From: Oreohelix idahoensis
Taxonomy: Eukaryota; Mollusca; Gastropoda; Stylommatophora; Oreohelicidae
Direction: 5' to 3'
DNA length: 64,000 bases
Assembly (NCBI GenBank): GCA_024509875.1
Contig: JAMPIV010008058.1
Location: forward strand, 193,501-257,500
Part shown: positions 1-10,664 of the stretch, piece by piece
Layout of the letters: each line of letters opens with the position of its first letter
Numbering within the stretch: position 1 is the stretch's first letter
Position numbers and translations under genes: made by a program
Notes under the pieces: model-generated
Database searches by the model: none
The model's input: only the letters and a program-made list of their open reading frames with translations
What the model was told of the DNA's origin: nothing

Positions 1-292
1 GTCAAGCAGAAGTAACAATCAGTAGTGTGATTTGTATGTTCACGCCATATTACTGGCACTCCAAAAGGCATCGACTTATGCTTCGGCGATTTTCGTAACC
101 AACCTGCCAATGTATCGAACAACCTGCATTTGGCTTCCAAGATTTATTTGCATCATCAACTTTCGAATCGAAATAAAGTTCATATGCTTTCTTTAGTAAT
201 GGTGTAAAGTTTTTCTGGTCAACACGATCGGTAAAATATCCGCACACGTAACAGAACAGATCAGCCGAATTTCTACAACTTCTAGAAGCCAT
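1..292 (-). pseudogene. Fragment of a Cys-rich invertebrate repeat gene, frameshifted
   Basis: A frame starts at 292 and reads leftward for 80 residues. It opens with a pattern I know from a repeated family of uncharacterised invertebrate proteins: CYVCGYFT near residues 14-21, then KKAYELYF near 34-41, then a KxW. After about residue 53 the frame loses the family pattern. Shifting by one base recovers WLRKSPKHK, MPFGVP and DCYFCL, which run to the window edge. I read this as one frameshift near 110-135 in a longer coding exon that continues outside the window. The paired Cys suggest zinc binding, but the function is unknown. The family assignment is from memory of recurrent sequences, not a search. 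It may itself be a repeat-borne gene fragment. Its upstream edge is AT-rich. Confidence 0.5.
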
Positions 293-587
293 ATTTTGCT
301 CAGAATTATTTCAAAATACAGTAACTATTTGAAAAATCGCGTAACATATGTCATGCATCTTTTAGCAGTATAAAAAGTAGAATTATTTTGCTTTTTATTA
401 ATTTTTAATAAGTTTTATAGTAAAAATGAAACGGAGCAAATAACGGTTTCCCAAAAATATATTTATTCACAAATATCTTAAGAACCCGACGTGATAGAGA
501 TAAACGGATTTCAGATTTGAAATCAGCGCAAGAAATTGACCTAAGAACACTTATTCTTATATAAGAAAGAAAAATGTTGTTTGTCAG
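293..587. other. AT-rich intergenic stretch, nothing recognised
   Basis: This stretch lies between the broken Cys-rich fragment and the left LTR. It has long A and T runs and no coding frame or repeat that I can identify. Its last bases (gtcag) are the outer flank of the gypsy insertion; the right flank begins cagat, so I could not define a clean target duplication. Confidence 0.5.
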
Positions 588-589
588 TG

Positions 590-1472
590 TAATAGGATAA
601 ATAATCTGTTCTCTTGGCAGTGATCAAAACAGATGATGACCGAAATCCAACATGGCTGCCTCCCTGAGTTGTCGTTCACTCATTCATAGGAAGGAGAATA
701 TAAGCCAGAGTTAATTTATAATGGGTATATAAAGGATTTCATAAATGTTTCCATACAGCTCTACGGTGATCAGGTTAATTCACGTAGCCATAACCGCTGC
801 AGGAAAATCTGTCATCTTCGTCGATACAAAACACGACACTAGCATAGCGAAGCCCAAAAAGTCAAGCTAGGCCTAACCGACGAGAGATCATCAAAATAGG
901 AGCTGGGATTACCTGGAGTCCGAATCATCTATATACTGACATAAGGAGAGTCTCTAACACAAACTATCGTAGAGACACCATCTCCTTCAGTAGAAAAACC
1001 ACTTCGTAAGACATCTTTTTCTGACGAAAGGACCAGCTCTAGAAAAACGTACCCCGCCATTTGTAAGCAGTACATCGGAACTCATCACGACTTGTCAAAA
1101 CAACTCATACTTCCGCTAGACCGGAATACAAGAATCTAGTCCCTCCTACCAATCCAAAATATACAATATAGGACTGATTCTACTTGTACTAATAATATGT
1201 AATACATATGAATTCAGGCCATAAACACAATAAGCAAATTAATATATTTTCTGGCCCTAACAAATAAGTACAAACGCAAGCGCAATATCCTTGCGCTGGA
1301 TCAATATCCAGAACGATTACTCCTATAATCAAAAGTGTGAATCAAACATGGATTATCTCGCTTTTACCATAAACAGCATTTTCATACACAAATGAATGCA
1401 TGTCTATATTTTTCCCATATTAAATAGCCATATCGATTTTTGTAAAATGTGCGTCAAAATATGCACGCAACA
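590..1472 (-). repeat. 3' LTR of the gypsy element (left copy)
   Basis: It is a direct repeat of 8861-9742. On the minus strand it begins TGTTGCGTGCATA, next to a purine-rich tract at 1473-1490. It ends near CCTATTA. In this copy two extra bases would give a CA terminus at 588, but the right copy does not share them. Confidence 0.9.
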
Positions 1473-1874
1473 GATTACCACACCCCTCGGGAAAAAAAAT
1501 GGTACTTTTTTTTTTTTTGAAATACATCTAGGAGCAACATACAATAGGCTCACAACGCACCAATAACAATGCGCAGATGATAAGCATAAGTTTTATGACC
1601 TTAGAGAAAGTACTTCTCTAAGTATAAATATTTCCAGAGAGGTGTCACCAACGCATACTACAATATTAGCAATGACACAATTTTCACATTAGTTTATACA
1701 TAAATTTCATCTAAGATATCTTAACATCATGATCATCAAAGACAAAAAACATTGAAAGATCAGCGGTGAATAAATATGAATGAACCGCTAAGTAGTGTTA
1801 CAATCAATATATGATATATTACATATGTGTACACATTTCAACATAGAAACAACTGTATCAAAGTTGTATAACAG
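1473..1874 (-). other. 3' untranslated part of the gypsy element with polypurine tract
   Basis: Between the Gag-Pol stop and the 3' LTR there are about 400 bases without a coding frame. Next to the LTR, the minus strand reads a purine-rich block (gaggggtgtgg) at about 1476-1488, the expected place for the plus-strand primer of reverse transcription. A T/A homopolymer lies at 1505-1519. Confidence 0.55.
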
Positions 1875-4800
1875 TTATGAATCATGTGGGCATCTAGACA
1901 AAATATCTGCCATCACATTTTCTGACCCACGGATAGCTCGCACCGAAAAATGAAATGGCTGTAGAGCAATCGCGTATCGCGTTGATCTCGCGCTCTTCAG
2001 ATTTTTACTCTGAATAGCCGTAAGAGCTTTCTGGTCAGTTTCCACAATGAAATGCGCGCCCAGAAGAAATCTTTGCAGTTTAAGGATTGACCAAACCATA
2101 GCCAATAATTCACGGTCTAGGACCGAGTAATTCTTCTCTGCGGCATTTAATTTCCGAGAAATATACATCACAGGATGCAGAGTTCCAGAGTACTCTTGCA
2201 TTAGTGCAGCTCCAATCCCGGTGGATGAAGCGTCACTACGAAGAATAAATGTCTTATCCTTAGAAGGCAATACTAGGATAGGTGAAGTAGAAAACATAGT
2301 TTTAACCTTATCCAAAGAGGATTGACATTCTTGAGTCCAATGGACTACATTAGGAGACCCTTTCTTTAGCAAGGAAGAAAGAGGTGACATAATGGAGGAC
2401 AGATTCGGGATGAATCGTCCATAAAATTGTATTAGACCTAAGAGACTTCGTACTTGCTTTTTAGTCTTAGGAATAGAAATGTTAAGTATCTTACTTGTAT
2501 TATGGTCTTCTGTTTTTAGGAACCCATGACCAACACGGTGTCCTAAGAAAGATATTTCGCTAAAACCAATACATGCTTTCGATGGTTTCGCTGTCAGGTT
2601 ATGCTCGCGTAAGATAGACAATAGTTCATTTATACCATTATAGTGATCGTTCCAAGTATCACTGAAAAGACAGATGTCATCAAGATACGCAATGACATCT
2701 GAGCGATGAGATAGGATTCGACGCATCATGCGTACAAATGTAGCAGGGGCGTTCATAAGACCGAAAGGCATGAAATTCCATTGGAATAGACCCCTAGGCG
2801 TCGAAAAAGCAGTAAACGGTTTGGCGTGTTCGGATAGTGGAACTTGCCAATATCCCTTAGACAAATCGAGTTTAGTAAAGAATTGAGAATTCGATAGTCT
2901 CGTAAGTAGCTCTTCTAGTAAAGGCATAGGTTCAGCATCGAATTTAGTCACTTGATTCAATTTGCGATAATCCACGCAAAGACGTATGTTATTGTCTTTT
3001 TTCCGTACTATAACCATCGGCGAAGAATATGCTGATGTGGATGGTTCAATAATTTTTAACTCTATCATCTCATCTAACTCTTTCTCTACCTGTGCTTGAA
3101 AATGTATCGGGATAGGATAAGGTCTGACTCTTATAGGACTATGGTCAGTAAGAATAATGTCATGTTGAATGACATCAGTTTGACCAGGAATGTCAGTAAG
3201 GACATCCTGAAATTGTTCTAACATAGTAGAAACTTGTTTCTGCTCTCCTGGAGATAATTCTGGAGAAATTGCAACATCTTTCCATGATTCATTAGAGTGA
3301 AGAGGAATCATTGGAAAAGGTAAATTTACATCCGAGAAACTCGTTTCCTCATCCTGTATTACTGACAGAGATGAGTACTGTCCATGTTGGACTGGAAAAT
3401 CGTCCGTTGCCTGGAAAACAGGTTGTAAATAATCAGGACGTTCATGGAATTCCGTGAGCATGTTGATGTGGAAGGTTTTACGCTTCCCGTCAATATCGAC
3501 GATATAGTCAACATCGGAAACTTTTGATATTATATCGTACGGACCTTTCCAAGAAATGAGAAGTCTATTTTCCCTACAAGGTAGCAAGACAAATGCTTTG
3601 TCACCTGGACAAAGTTGACGCAAACATCTCTTTTTATTGGCAAATTCCCTTGCCTTCTGTTTCGCAAATTCAGAAGAAGCAGTTGCCAATTTGCATGCTT
3701 CAATAATCTTGTGTCTAAGTGCGATGACATATTCATAAGAGGATTGTGTGTCATCGACAATATTATCAGCAGTTATAAGATCATGAAGTAAGGACATAGG
3801 ACCTCGCGGTTTCGCGCCAAAGACAAGTTCAAAGGGAGAAAATCCTGTATGTTCGTTGGCGACCTCTCTATATGCAAAGAGAGCCGCGGGTAAAACCCTA
3901 TCCCAATCCTGAGGATGATCTTCTGTTATCTTACCTAGTAGGTTTTTCAGAGTTCTATTCAAACGTTCCACCATCCCATTGGACATAGGATGATAAATAC
4001 TACTCAGCGATCTCTCTATCTTCAGAGTCGACATTACTTGAGACATGGTATCCGATATGAGTTGGGTACCATGGTCGGATAATATTTCTGCTGGAAACCC
4101 CAGACGAGAAAATATTAACCAAAGAGCATCTGCGACATCAGCAGTAGTTATGCTCTTTAGAGGAACAGCCTCCGGCCAACGTGTGCACATATCAACACAC
4201 GTCAAAATAAATTGGTGTCCTCTAGCAGACTTTATCTTAAATGGACCAATGATGTCTATCGCCATTTTTTGAAATGGCCGAATGGGAATGTCTGCAGCCT
4301 GAATAGGTGCATCATGGCGTGGACCTCTGGATTTAATCTCTTGACATACTTTACAAGATCGACAATAGATTCGTATGTCCTTATTCACAGCAGGCCAAAA
4401 GAAAGATTGAAGAACTCTAGCTTTAGTACGGGAAAAACCCATATGTCCAGCACACTGCGAATCATGAGCGTGCTGTAAGATTTTAACTCTCATATTTTTA
4501 GGCACAAGGATTTGAGAATGAATGGACTTAGCGGAGTCTTGTACCATACGTACAAGTACGCCATTCTTCATCGTAATCCAAGATTTACGATTTGTATCCT
4601 TATTCGGATCACCTTTTGTTGCCAGAGTAAAGAATTTCTTTAGAGTAGGATCATCTTCCTGCTGTTTGATAAAGGAATCGTGGGAAATCTCCAAGGGATC
4701 ATCTTGGATCTGCGCATCATTATCTTCAGAATGTGAAGATTGTGGCATATTAAGAGCTTGAGCCCTAGTGATTACTGCATTAGCAGATTGCATATTAACA

Positions 4801-6914
4801 TTTTCCCAATTAGAAATTTGCTGTGGAGTGCATTCTTTCACTCCATGAATGCGACCGATGATAAGATCAGCGATCGGATTCGGCAAGAGACATGCTTGCA
4901 CCTCTCCTGTAAAGAAAGGCGTAGCAATATTGATAATGGCAGTGGAGTACTTCTCCAATGTGCCACCAAATGTTACACATTTGACTATATTGCCTGTAGC
5001 TCGAGAAGGATTTACGAGTGATTGCCTCACTCCAATGGTAGTGCACCCCGAATCGAAAAGAATTGATACCGGAGTACCATCTATTAGGCCCCTATTAAAG
5101 ACAAGAGCACCCCTTCCATTATGCGCAATTGACGCATGGAGAGCGGGAAGTGGGTGACCGCAGCTTAAAGTAGACACTGTGGTTGGATCGAATAATGTTT
5201 TGCATTGCGAACACTCAGATGCTCTAGCAAAATCGAAAGCGGAATTTGCTACACTATTGGAGTCTTTTTTATCATTATTCTGATTATCGGTTTCGTGGAA
5301 CTCCTGTTGTGCAGAGTTAGCCTGGTAATAAGATTTACCATGTCTTTTGTGTTGTGATCTACCTCGGTTATAATTGTCTCTATAATTATTATTGCCTCTG
5401 TTATAACCCCTATTTGGGTTTGAATCATAATATTCATGATCATAATCATCATGCTCATTATATTGAGTATCCCTGTAATATTGTTTCTTTTGTCTCCATG
5501 AAGCACTTGGGTAGTTCCTATAGCTACTCCCTTTCCGAGAATTTCTAACATTATGGGTACCCCTCGCGTGTCGAGGACTATCAGCCCGATTCCAGTTCTT
5601 CGAAGAAGAACTCTGATTTGAGCGGTTATCTTGGTTTTGATACTTATTCCAATTAACCTTTTTATCAAATTTATTTTTAGCTCCTTGGAATTTGTGTGAG
5701 TAATTCTGATTATATTCTGTTGCCGAAGCAACTGGCATACTCTCTTTAATGTTAGAGTTACTAAGAATCATGTCAGGGTGTGCCGTGGCATACTGGTCAC
5801 AATATTCTTCCATTTGCTTTATTGTACTAGGTTTACGCTCATGTAAGAACTCTAGGAATGATTTATTTACAGAAGACATGACCTTGTCTCTTAGCAATAA
5901 ATCCGTAAGACCATCAAATGTTTTCTCTGTTTTGGATAATTCAATCCATCGTGAAAGTGTAATTCGTGCTTTTGAGATGAAATCTGAGAATTCTACACCT
6001 ACCTCAGGTCTCATTGTTTTAAACAAAAGACGGTAACCTTCCTCAGACAGCTGATATCTCTTTATCAAAGCTGCCCTAACAGCATCATAATTATCTTTGT
6101 CGGCCTCTTCAACAAAATATAACTTACTCAGAGACTCCCCTTTTAGATTTTCAGACAACTGATTCACATACTGTGATTTGTCAACATTATGAGATCGACA
6201 AGCCCGTTCAAATCTAGAAAGCCAAAATGTTATGTCATCACTGGTAGGGTTAAACGCTGGTACCTTGACCTTGTACACAAAGGGCTTACCATTACCACCA
6301 GATGCCTGATTAACATTACTCATACATGTCAATTTTAATTTCTCTAATTCAAACTCATGTTCTCTTATTGCTTTTCTCTCTTCAGCTTCTCTATCTAATT
6401 TTTTTTGTTCTGCAGCAGCTTCTAATTTTTTCTGTTCTGCAGCAGCAGCAACTTCTAATTTTTTCTGTTCTGCAGCAGCAGCAACTTCTAATTTTTTCTG
6501 TTCTGCAGCAGCTTCTAATTTTTTCTGTTCTGCAGCAGCAGCAACTTCTAATTTTTTCTGCTCTGCATCAGCTTCTAATTTCTTCTGTTCTGCCTCAAAT
6601 CTCCTTTCCTCCACTTGCATCTGCAATTTCTTAAGTTCAGCAGCAGTATCAGCTTCTTTTTCTAATCTTTTTTCTTCAGCTAAGGCTTTCCTTTCTTCTG
6701 CAGCAGCTTTTTTTTCTTCTATTTGAAGTTTTCTCTCCTCAGCCGCAGCTTTTTTTTCCTCAGCAGCAGCTTTTCTTTCTTCAACAGCAGCAGCAATTTT
6801 TTTCTCTTCTGCAGCTAATGCTTTGTCATATTGAGCAACAGCCCATTGTTCTAAGTCTTTTCCAGTCTTATCAAGAGATTTTCCTTGTGCAATGAAATAA
6901 TCTAATGTAGACAT
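1875..6914 (-). CDS. Gag-Pol polyprotein, Gmr1-like gypsy, intact
   Basis: One 1679-residue frame. Residues 1-200 are a charged coiled coil with repeated AEQKKLE units. About 210-400 is a Gag capsid-like region with a SCAN-like C-terminal half. A Cys/His cluster (CSQC...CGH) lies near 566-590. The aspartic protease motif FDSG is near 620. An integrase HHCC zinc finger at about 815-860 (AH..GH..C..C) precedes the DDE core (MAIDIIGPF near 883, SDHGTQ near 947, MVERLNR near 981). A GPY module is near 1124 (SWKGPYDI). RT spans about 1285-1430, with LDLSKGYW and the catalytic YLDD near 1411. RNase H spans about 1555-1645 (RSDASSTGIG, DREL, ETDQKAL). The frame is unbroken, and Gag and Pol are fused with no frameshift signal. 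The start is the first Met before the coiled coil. The protein should act in cytoplasmic particles and then integrate cDNA in the nucleus. Confidence 0.93.
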   Translation of the reverse strand: MSTLDYFIAQGKSLDKTGKDLEQWAVAQYDKALAAEEKKIAAAVEERKAAAEEKKAAAEERKLQIEEKKAAAEERKALAEEKRLEKEADTAAELKKLQMQVEERRFEAEQKKLEADAEQKKLEVAAAAEQKKLEAAAEQKKLEVAAAAEQKKLEVAAAAEQKKLEAAAEQKKLDREAEERKAIREHEFELEKLKLTCMSNVNQASGGNGKPFVYKVKVPAFNPTSDDITFWLSRFERACRSHNVDKSQYVNQLSENLKGESLSKLYFVEEADKDNYDAVRAALIKRYQLSEEGYRLLFKTMRPEVGVEFSDFISKARITLSRWIELSKTEKTFDGLTDLLLRDKVMSSVNKSFLEFLHERKPSTIKQMEEYCDQYATAHPDMILSNSNIKESMPVASATEYNQNYSHKFQGAKNKFDKKVNWNKYQNQDNRSNQSSSSKNWNRADSPRHARGTHNVRNSRKGSSYRNYPSASWRQKKQYYRDTQYNEHDDYDHEYYDSNPNRGYNRGNNNYRDNYNRGRSQHKRHGKSYYQANSAQQEFHETDNQNNDKKDSNSVANSAFDFARASECSQCKTLFDPTTVSTLSCGHPLPALHASIAHNGRGALVFNRGLIDGTPVSILFDSGCTTIGVRQSLVNPSRATGNIVKCVTFGGTLEKYSTAIINIATPFFTGEVQACLLPNPIADLIIGRIHGVKECTPQQISNWENVNMQSANAVITRAQALNMPQSSHSEDNDAQIQDDPLEISHDSFIKQQEDDPTLKKFFTLATKGDPNKDTNRKSWITMKNGVLVRMVQDSAKSIHSQILVPKNMRVKILQHAHDSQCAGHMGFSRTKARVLQSFFWPAVNKDIRIYCRSCKVCQEIKSRGPRHDAPIQAADIPIRPFQKMAIDIIGPFKIKSARGHQFILTCVDMCTRWPEAVPLKSITTADVADALWLIFSRLGFPAEILSDHGTQLISDTMSQVMSTLKIERSLSSIYHPMSNGMVERLNRTLKNLLGKITEDHPQDWDRVLPAALFAYREVANEHTGFSPFELVFGAKPRGPMSLLHDLITADNIVDDTQSSYEYVIALRHKIIEACKLATASSEFAKQKAREFANKKRCLRQLCPGDKAFVLLPCRENRLLISWKGPYDIISKVSDVDYIVDIDGKRKTFHINMLTEFHERPDYLQPVFQATDDFPVQHGQYSSLSVIQDEETSFSDVNLPFPMIPLHSNESWKDVAISPELSPGEQKQVSTMLEQFQDVLTDIPGQTDVIQHDIILTDHSPIRVRPYPIPIHFQAQVEKELDEMIELKIIEPSTSAYSSPMVIVRKKDNNIRLCVDYRKLNQVTKFDAEPMPLLEELLTRLSNSQFFTKLDLSKGYWQVPLSEHAKPFTAFSTPRGLFQWNFMPFGLMNAPATFVRMMRRILSHRSDVIAYLDDICLFSDTWNDHYNGINELLSILREHNLTAKPSKACIGFSEISFLGHRVGHGFLKTEDHNTSKILNISIPKTKKQVRSLLGLIQFYGRFIPNLSSIMSPLSSLLKKGSPNVVHWTQECQSSLDKVKTMFSTSPILVLPSKDKTFILRSDASSTGIGAALMQEYSGTLHPVMYISRKLNAAEKNYSVLDRELLAMVWSILKLQRFLLGAHFIVETDQKALTAIQSKNLKSARSTRYAIALQPFHFSVRAIRGSENVMADILSRCPHDS

Positions 6915-6972
6915 ATTGTCTTCTTAAATCAGAAACCTGAAAAAGTAAATAAATTACCCTCTTTCACGTTAA

Positions 6973-7212
6973 TGGGAGACAAGTCTATACCATAGACTTA
7001 GTCTTAGTCCAAACTTGTATGGTTTATAATAACCAATGATAACTTGAGTACCTGTGGACAACAATAACTGTATCTCAAATACTGTGGGAGACAAGCCTTA
7101 CAAAGGTCTTGTATACCTCAATGTAATCAAAGATCACTTGAGTACCTGTGGAAAAAATATTTCCCTTTACCAATCACTTTGGGAGACAAGCCTTACAAAG
7201 GTCTTGTACATT
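6973..7212. repeat. Three-unit imperfect tandem repeat in the leader
   Basis: The block gggagacaag + c/tct...aggtcttgta starts at 6973, 7085 and 7181. Units of about 96-112 bp also share ttgagtacctgtgga. The later two units are nearly identical in their cores; the first is more diverged. Confidence 0.7.
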
Positions 7213-8319
7213 TTGTTTTATAACAATAACAATCATAAAGTACTGATCTGTACTATACTATCAGTGTATACCACTATACGTCATATGTCAACTAAAGACA
7301 TTACAAAGGACAAACAAGAAAAGACAATATGAACACATTTGCAGAGATCAAATTAAATTAAATAGGAGAAATGAAAAAAAATGATCACAGAAACCGTGAT
7401 GATAACTGCAATAATAAAATAACAAGACAAATAACGCCACAGTGTATAAACATAAGGGTGTAAAAAACTGAAATGAAAGAAAAGATGAGACCTACAATTA
7501 TACAAACAAATCAAACAAAACTAAGGAACACAAAATTATTAACAAAAACAACGAAGAAAAGAACACCTCATCACAACTAACAGAAATAGCAGCAAATTGT
7601 TGCTAACAAATTTCCAATTAAGAAAATGTGTACCTATCGAATACTAGTACCAGACCAATGTCACTCGGCATACCTTGTACTAGTCACACAGAACATAAAC
7701 TAATTTAATACATAACAAATAACATGTAAGCATAAATAGCATATAGCATACAATATAATTTATGTCATGAATGGAATGTGTTGCAGGTATAGTGTTGTAA
7801 AGCAGGCACAGTTTATTTTAATACTAATAACTTGCCACTTTATTGAGTAATAGATTTAATTCTAAACTATTACACTGTCAATTTTTTCTCTTTTGAGCAT
7901 ATGAAGATCCAACGATGAACTATGCACTTTATGTTCAACAACACTGTGATTCTTCTGTACGTTGAGAAATGTCAACAATACTGCTCCAGATATTTTCTAC
8001 ACTTGATACCACTGTCCTGTGTAATACTGTCTGTACAGCGAAAAACTGTCAACAAGCGCTGACCTAGATACAGCATCCTATCGGTAATACAGGTCAAGCT
8101 GACATCGACTGTATAGCTGTCCTACTGGTGTTGATGTGTTCAAACAAATGTTCTTTCAGCTGTAAACTGTGATTCTCAACACAAAACTGCGTAAGCTGGA
8201 CCCAGGAATCTGGCTCGCCACTGTAAAGTTTGTTTTCTTCTTTCCACTCTGTAAAGTTGCTTTCACACACACACTGGATGCTCTGTAAGGAAGAGTGGTG
8301 TGTTGTTGAGATCAGGCAT

Positions 8320-8410
8320 GCTCCAGTCTACCCAGCTGTAAATGGGTAACTCACCCTAGTCCTGAGTTAGGGAAGGCAAAGGCTCCAGGGGAAGCAGGCC
8401 CTAAACTTGG
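8320..8410 (-). repeat. SINE-like fragment inside the gypsy leader
   Basis: Read on the minus strand, it contains ccctaactcaggac, then ttacccatttacagctg, then gactggag. The same order of words occurs on the plus strand at 54590-54645 and, more diverged, at 61030-61075. I infer a dispersed SINE-type repeat captured by the leader. Confidence 0.5.
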
Positions 8411-8860
8411 TCACTTCAACCGACGCAGGATGGTGTATGTATGAAGTAGAAGTGTAGAGTGTGATTACCGCGAATGGTGTACTGTTCGTGTGCTGACCAA
8501 TATAACCACTCATACACTTGTGTCTACAAGGCACCAATGCAGACTGCTGGAATCTTTGTTTACTCAATTTATTCAGACGTACACACTGGGACATACGAGT
8601 ACATCATGGTATGTTGACATATCAATTTGTAGGTATACATAGCAGATCTGAAGTCATGACACATTCAGAAATAATGGGCAGTACATCAAAAGTTCAATGT
8701 CATGATACATTATGGCCACATCCCCCTATCTGACTAAACGCGTCAGTGAAGGCGGATCGATAAATAACTAAAGTTACTTGACGTCCATAGTTTGTAGTAT
8801 ATATTATGAAACCACGAAGGGGGTTTCTAGCAAGATTGAGATCTCCCTGTCACTGTCCGA

Positions 8861-9742
8861 TAATAGGATAAATAATCTGTTCTCTTGGCAGTGATCAAAA
8901 CATATGATGACCGAAATCCAACATGGCTGCCTCCCTGAGTTGTCGTTCACTCATTCATAGGAAGGAGAATATAAGCCAGAGTTAATTTATAATGGGTATA
9001 TAAAGGATTTCATAAATGTTTCCATACAGCTCTACGGTGATCAGGTTAATTCACGTAGCCATAACCGCTGCAGGAAAATCTGTCATCTTCGTCGATACAA
9101 AACACGACACTAGCATAGCGAAGCCCAAAAGTCAAGCTAGGCCTAACCGACGAGAGATCATCAAAATAGGAGCTGGGATTACCTGGAGTCCGAATCATCT
9201 ATATACTGACATAAGGAGAGTCTCTAACACAAACTATCGTAGAGACACCATCTCCTTCAGAAGAAAAACCACTTCGTAAGACATCTTTTTCTGACGAAAG
9301 GACCAGCTCTAGAAAAACGTACCCCGCCATTTGTAAGCAGTACATCGGAACTCATCACGACTTGTCAAAACAACTCATACTTCCGCTAGACCGGAATACA
9401 AGAATCTAGTCCCTCCTACCAATCCAAAATATACAATATAGGACTGATTCTACTTGTACTAATAATATGTAATACATATGAATTCAGGCCATAAACACAA
9501 TAAGCAAATTAATATATTTTCTGGCCCTAAAAAATAAGTACAAACGCAAGCGCAATATCCTTGCGCTGGATCAATATCCAGAACGATTACTCCTATAATC
9601 AAAAGTGTGAATCAAACATGGATTATCTCGCTTTTACCATAAACAGCATTTTCATACACAAATGAATGCATGTCTATATTTTTCCCATATTAAATAGCCA
9701 TATCGATTTTTGTAAAATGTGCGTCAAAATATGCACGCAACA
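8861..9742 (-). repeat. 5' LTR of the gypsy element (right copy)
   Basis: Matches 590-1472 almost base for base. By eye the differences are g/t near 8902, one A-run length change, t/a near 9261 and c/a near 9531. In the minus reading it should contain the promoter and transcription start, but I did not identify a TATA box with confidence. Confidence 0.9.
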
Positions 9743-10660
9743 CAGATGTTGTCGGGGAAATTTCTGGGTGCAGCAATATGTCGCAGCTTATTCTTCAGGG
9801 GACCATGAAAGTACGGCTGATAATTGCTTAAATAACTTATCTGTGTACTTATTACAGAAAAGCCCGTCTGGGTAGACAAATTAGCGAAAACACTATCTGC
9901 AGGCGAGGTTACAAATCGTAATTGAAAGGTTACCTGAGAGTGACAGAAGAAGTCGGGTCATATATGGGAGATGAGGTCACGTGTTTAAATTTTAAAATGT
10001 AAATGATATTTTAAAACACGCGAGGGAAAGTAAATAACTGACACACCCGACCCACTACATTCTTGCTCATGGATTGGAGCACATGAGAGTAAAAATTAAA
10101 CATTTATTCTGATTGGAATTTTTGTCGGAAACATCTGCTGGAAGCATGGACAGGAAAACTGCAACATAACCTAGCAATTTCGGATGCTAAAACACACTGC
10201 ATTCAAGAATCGTCAAAGTAGACAGCTCTAACTGAAGCCAAAACAGAAGAGAGTTAGGATTCAGGCCTTAAAGGACCGGACAAAACACGTCGGAACTCCT
10301 TCTGAACACCACAGCAAGGAAGATCTACCTTTTAATACGGAAACAAGACTTCTACAGGACCTACTCACAAAGTCACAAAGGGATTCTAACTAGAAATAAT
10401 ACCCGTGACGCATGTTCGAGGCATCTTTATCAAGTTGCCAAGACTATTCAACTGAGCAAGAAGGCTATCTTCTCTATTGTGGCGAATTGCAGCATTTTTT
10501 ACATACTTTGAATCTGACATGTTTGAACTTGCTGATTGTTATACAGGTCCATACGAGGCTGGCAACCGCAGCATGTGAAAATGATATATTTGTGAACCAA
10601 CACAGCAAAGCGCTGGTGAATGATTCATGCAGGTTCCCTTCTTCTTCTTTGATCCTTAGC
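9743..10660. other. Non-coding flank, nothing recognised
   Basis: The right flank of the gypsy insertion. It holds only short frames and no family I recognise. Confidence 0.4.
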
Positions 10661-10664
10661 TGTC

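Larger units (their letters stand above)
6915..8860 (-). other. Long 5' leader of the gypsy element
   Basis: Almost 2 kb separates the 5' LTR from the Gag-Pol start, and no convincing coding frame is present. The leader holds a three-unit repeat (6973-7212) and a SINE-like fragment (about 8320-8410). The base next to the 5' LTR should carry the primer-binding site. On the minus strand it reads tcggacagtgacagggag, and I could not assign a tRNA. Confidence 0.6.
590..9742 (-). mobile_element. Full-length Gmr1-type Ty3/gypsy retrotransposon
   Basis: The element is about 9.15 kb on the minus strand: right LTR (5'), 1.95-kb leader, a single Gag-Pol frame, a 0.4-kb 3' segment and the left LTR (3'). 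The pol order is protease, integrase, reverse transcriptase, RNase H. That is the order described for Gmr1-like gypsy elements and differs from the usual RT-RH-IN order. The LTRs differ at only about three substitutions and one indel over 882 bp by eye, and the 5-kb frame has no stop. Both facts suggest a recent insertion. There is no envelope gene. The outer left boundary is uncertain by two bases (588 or 590), and flanking duplications are not exact. Confidence 0.9.

Noticed and set aside
5249..5731. 160-codon minus frame inside Gag
   Set aside because: An alternate frame of the low-complexity Asn/Tyr/Arg-rich part of Gag-Pol; no motif.
6326..6634. Leu/Gln-rich plus frame
   Set aside because: Antisense of the repeated coiled-coil coding region.
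588..9747. Clean target duplication around the intact gypsy
   Set aside because: The flanks gtcag and cagat share only three bases in register, and the LTR edge is ambiguous by two bases, so I do not claim one.
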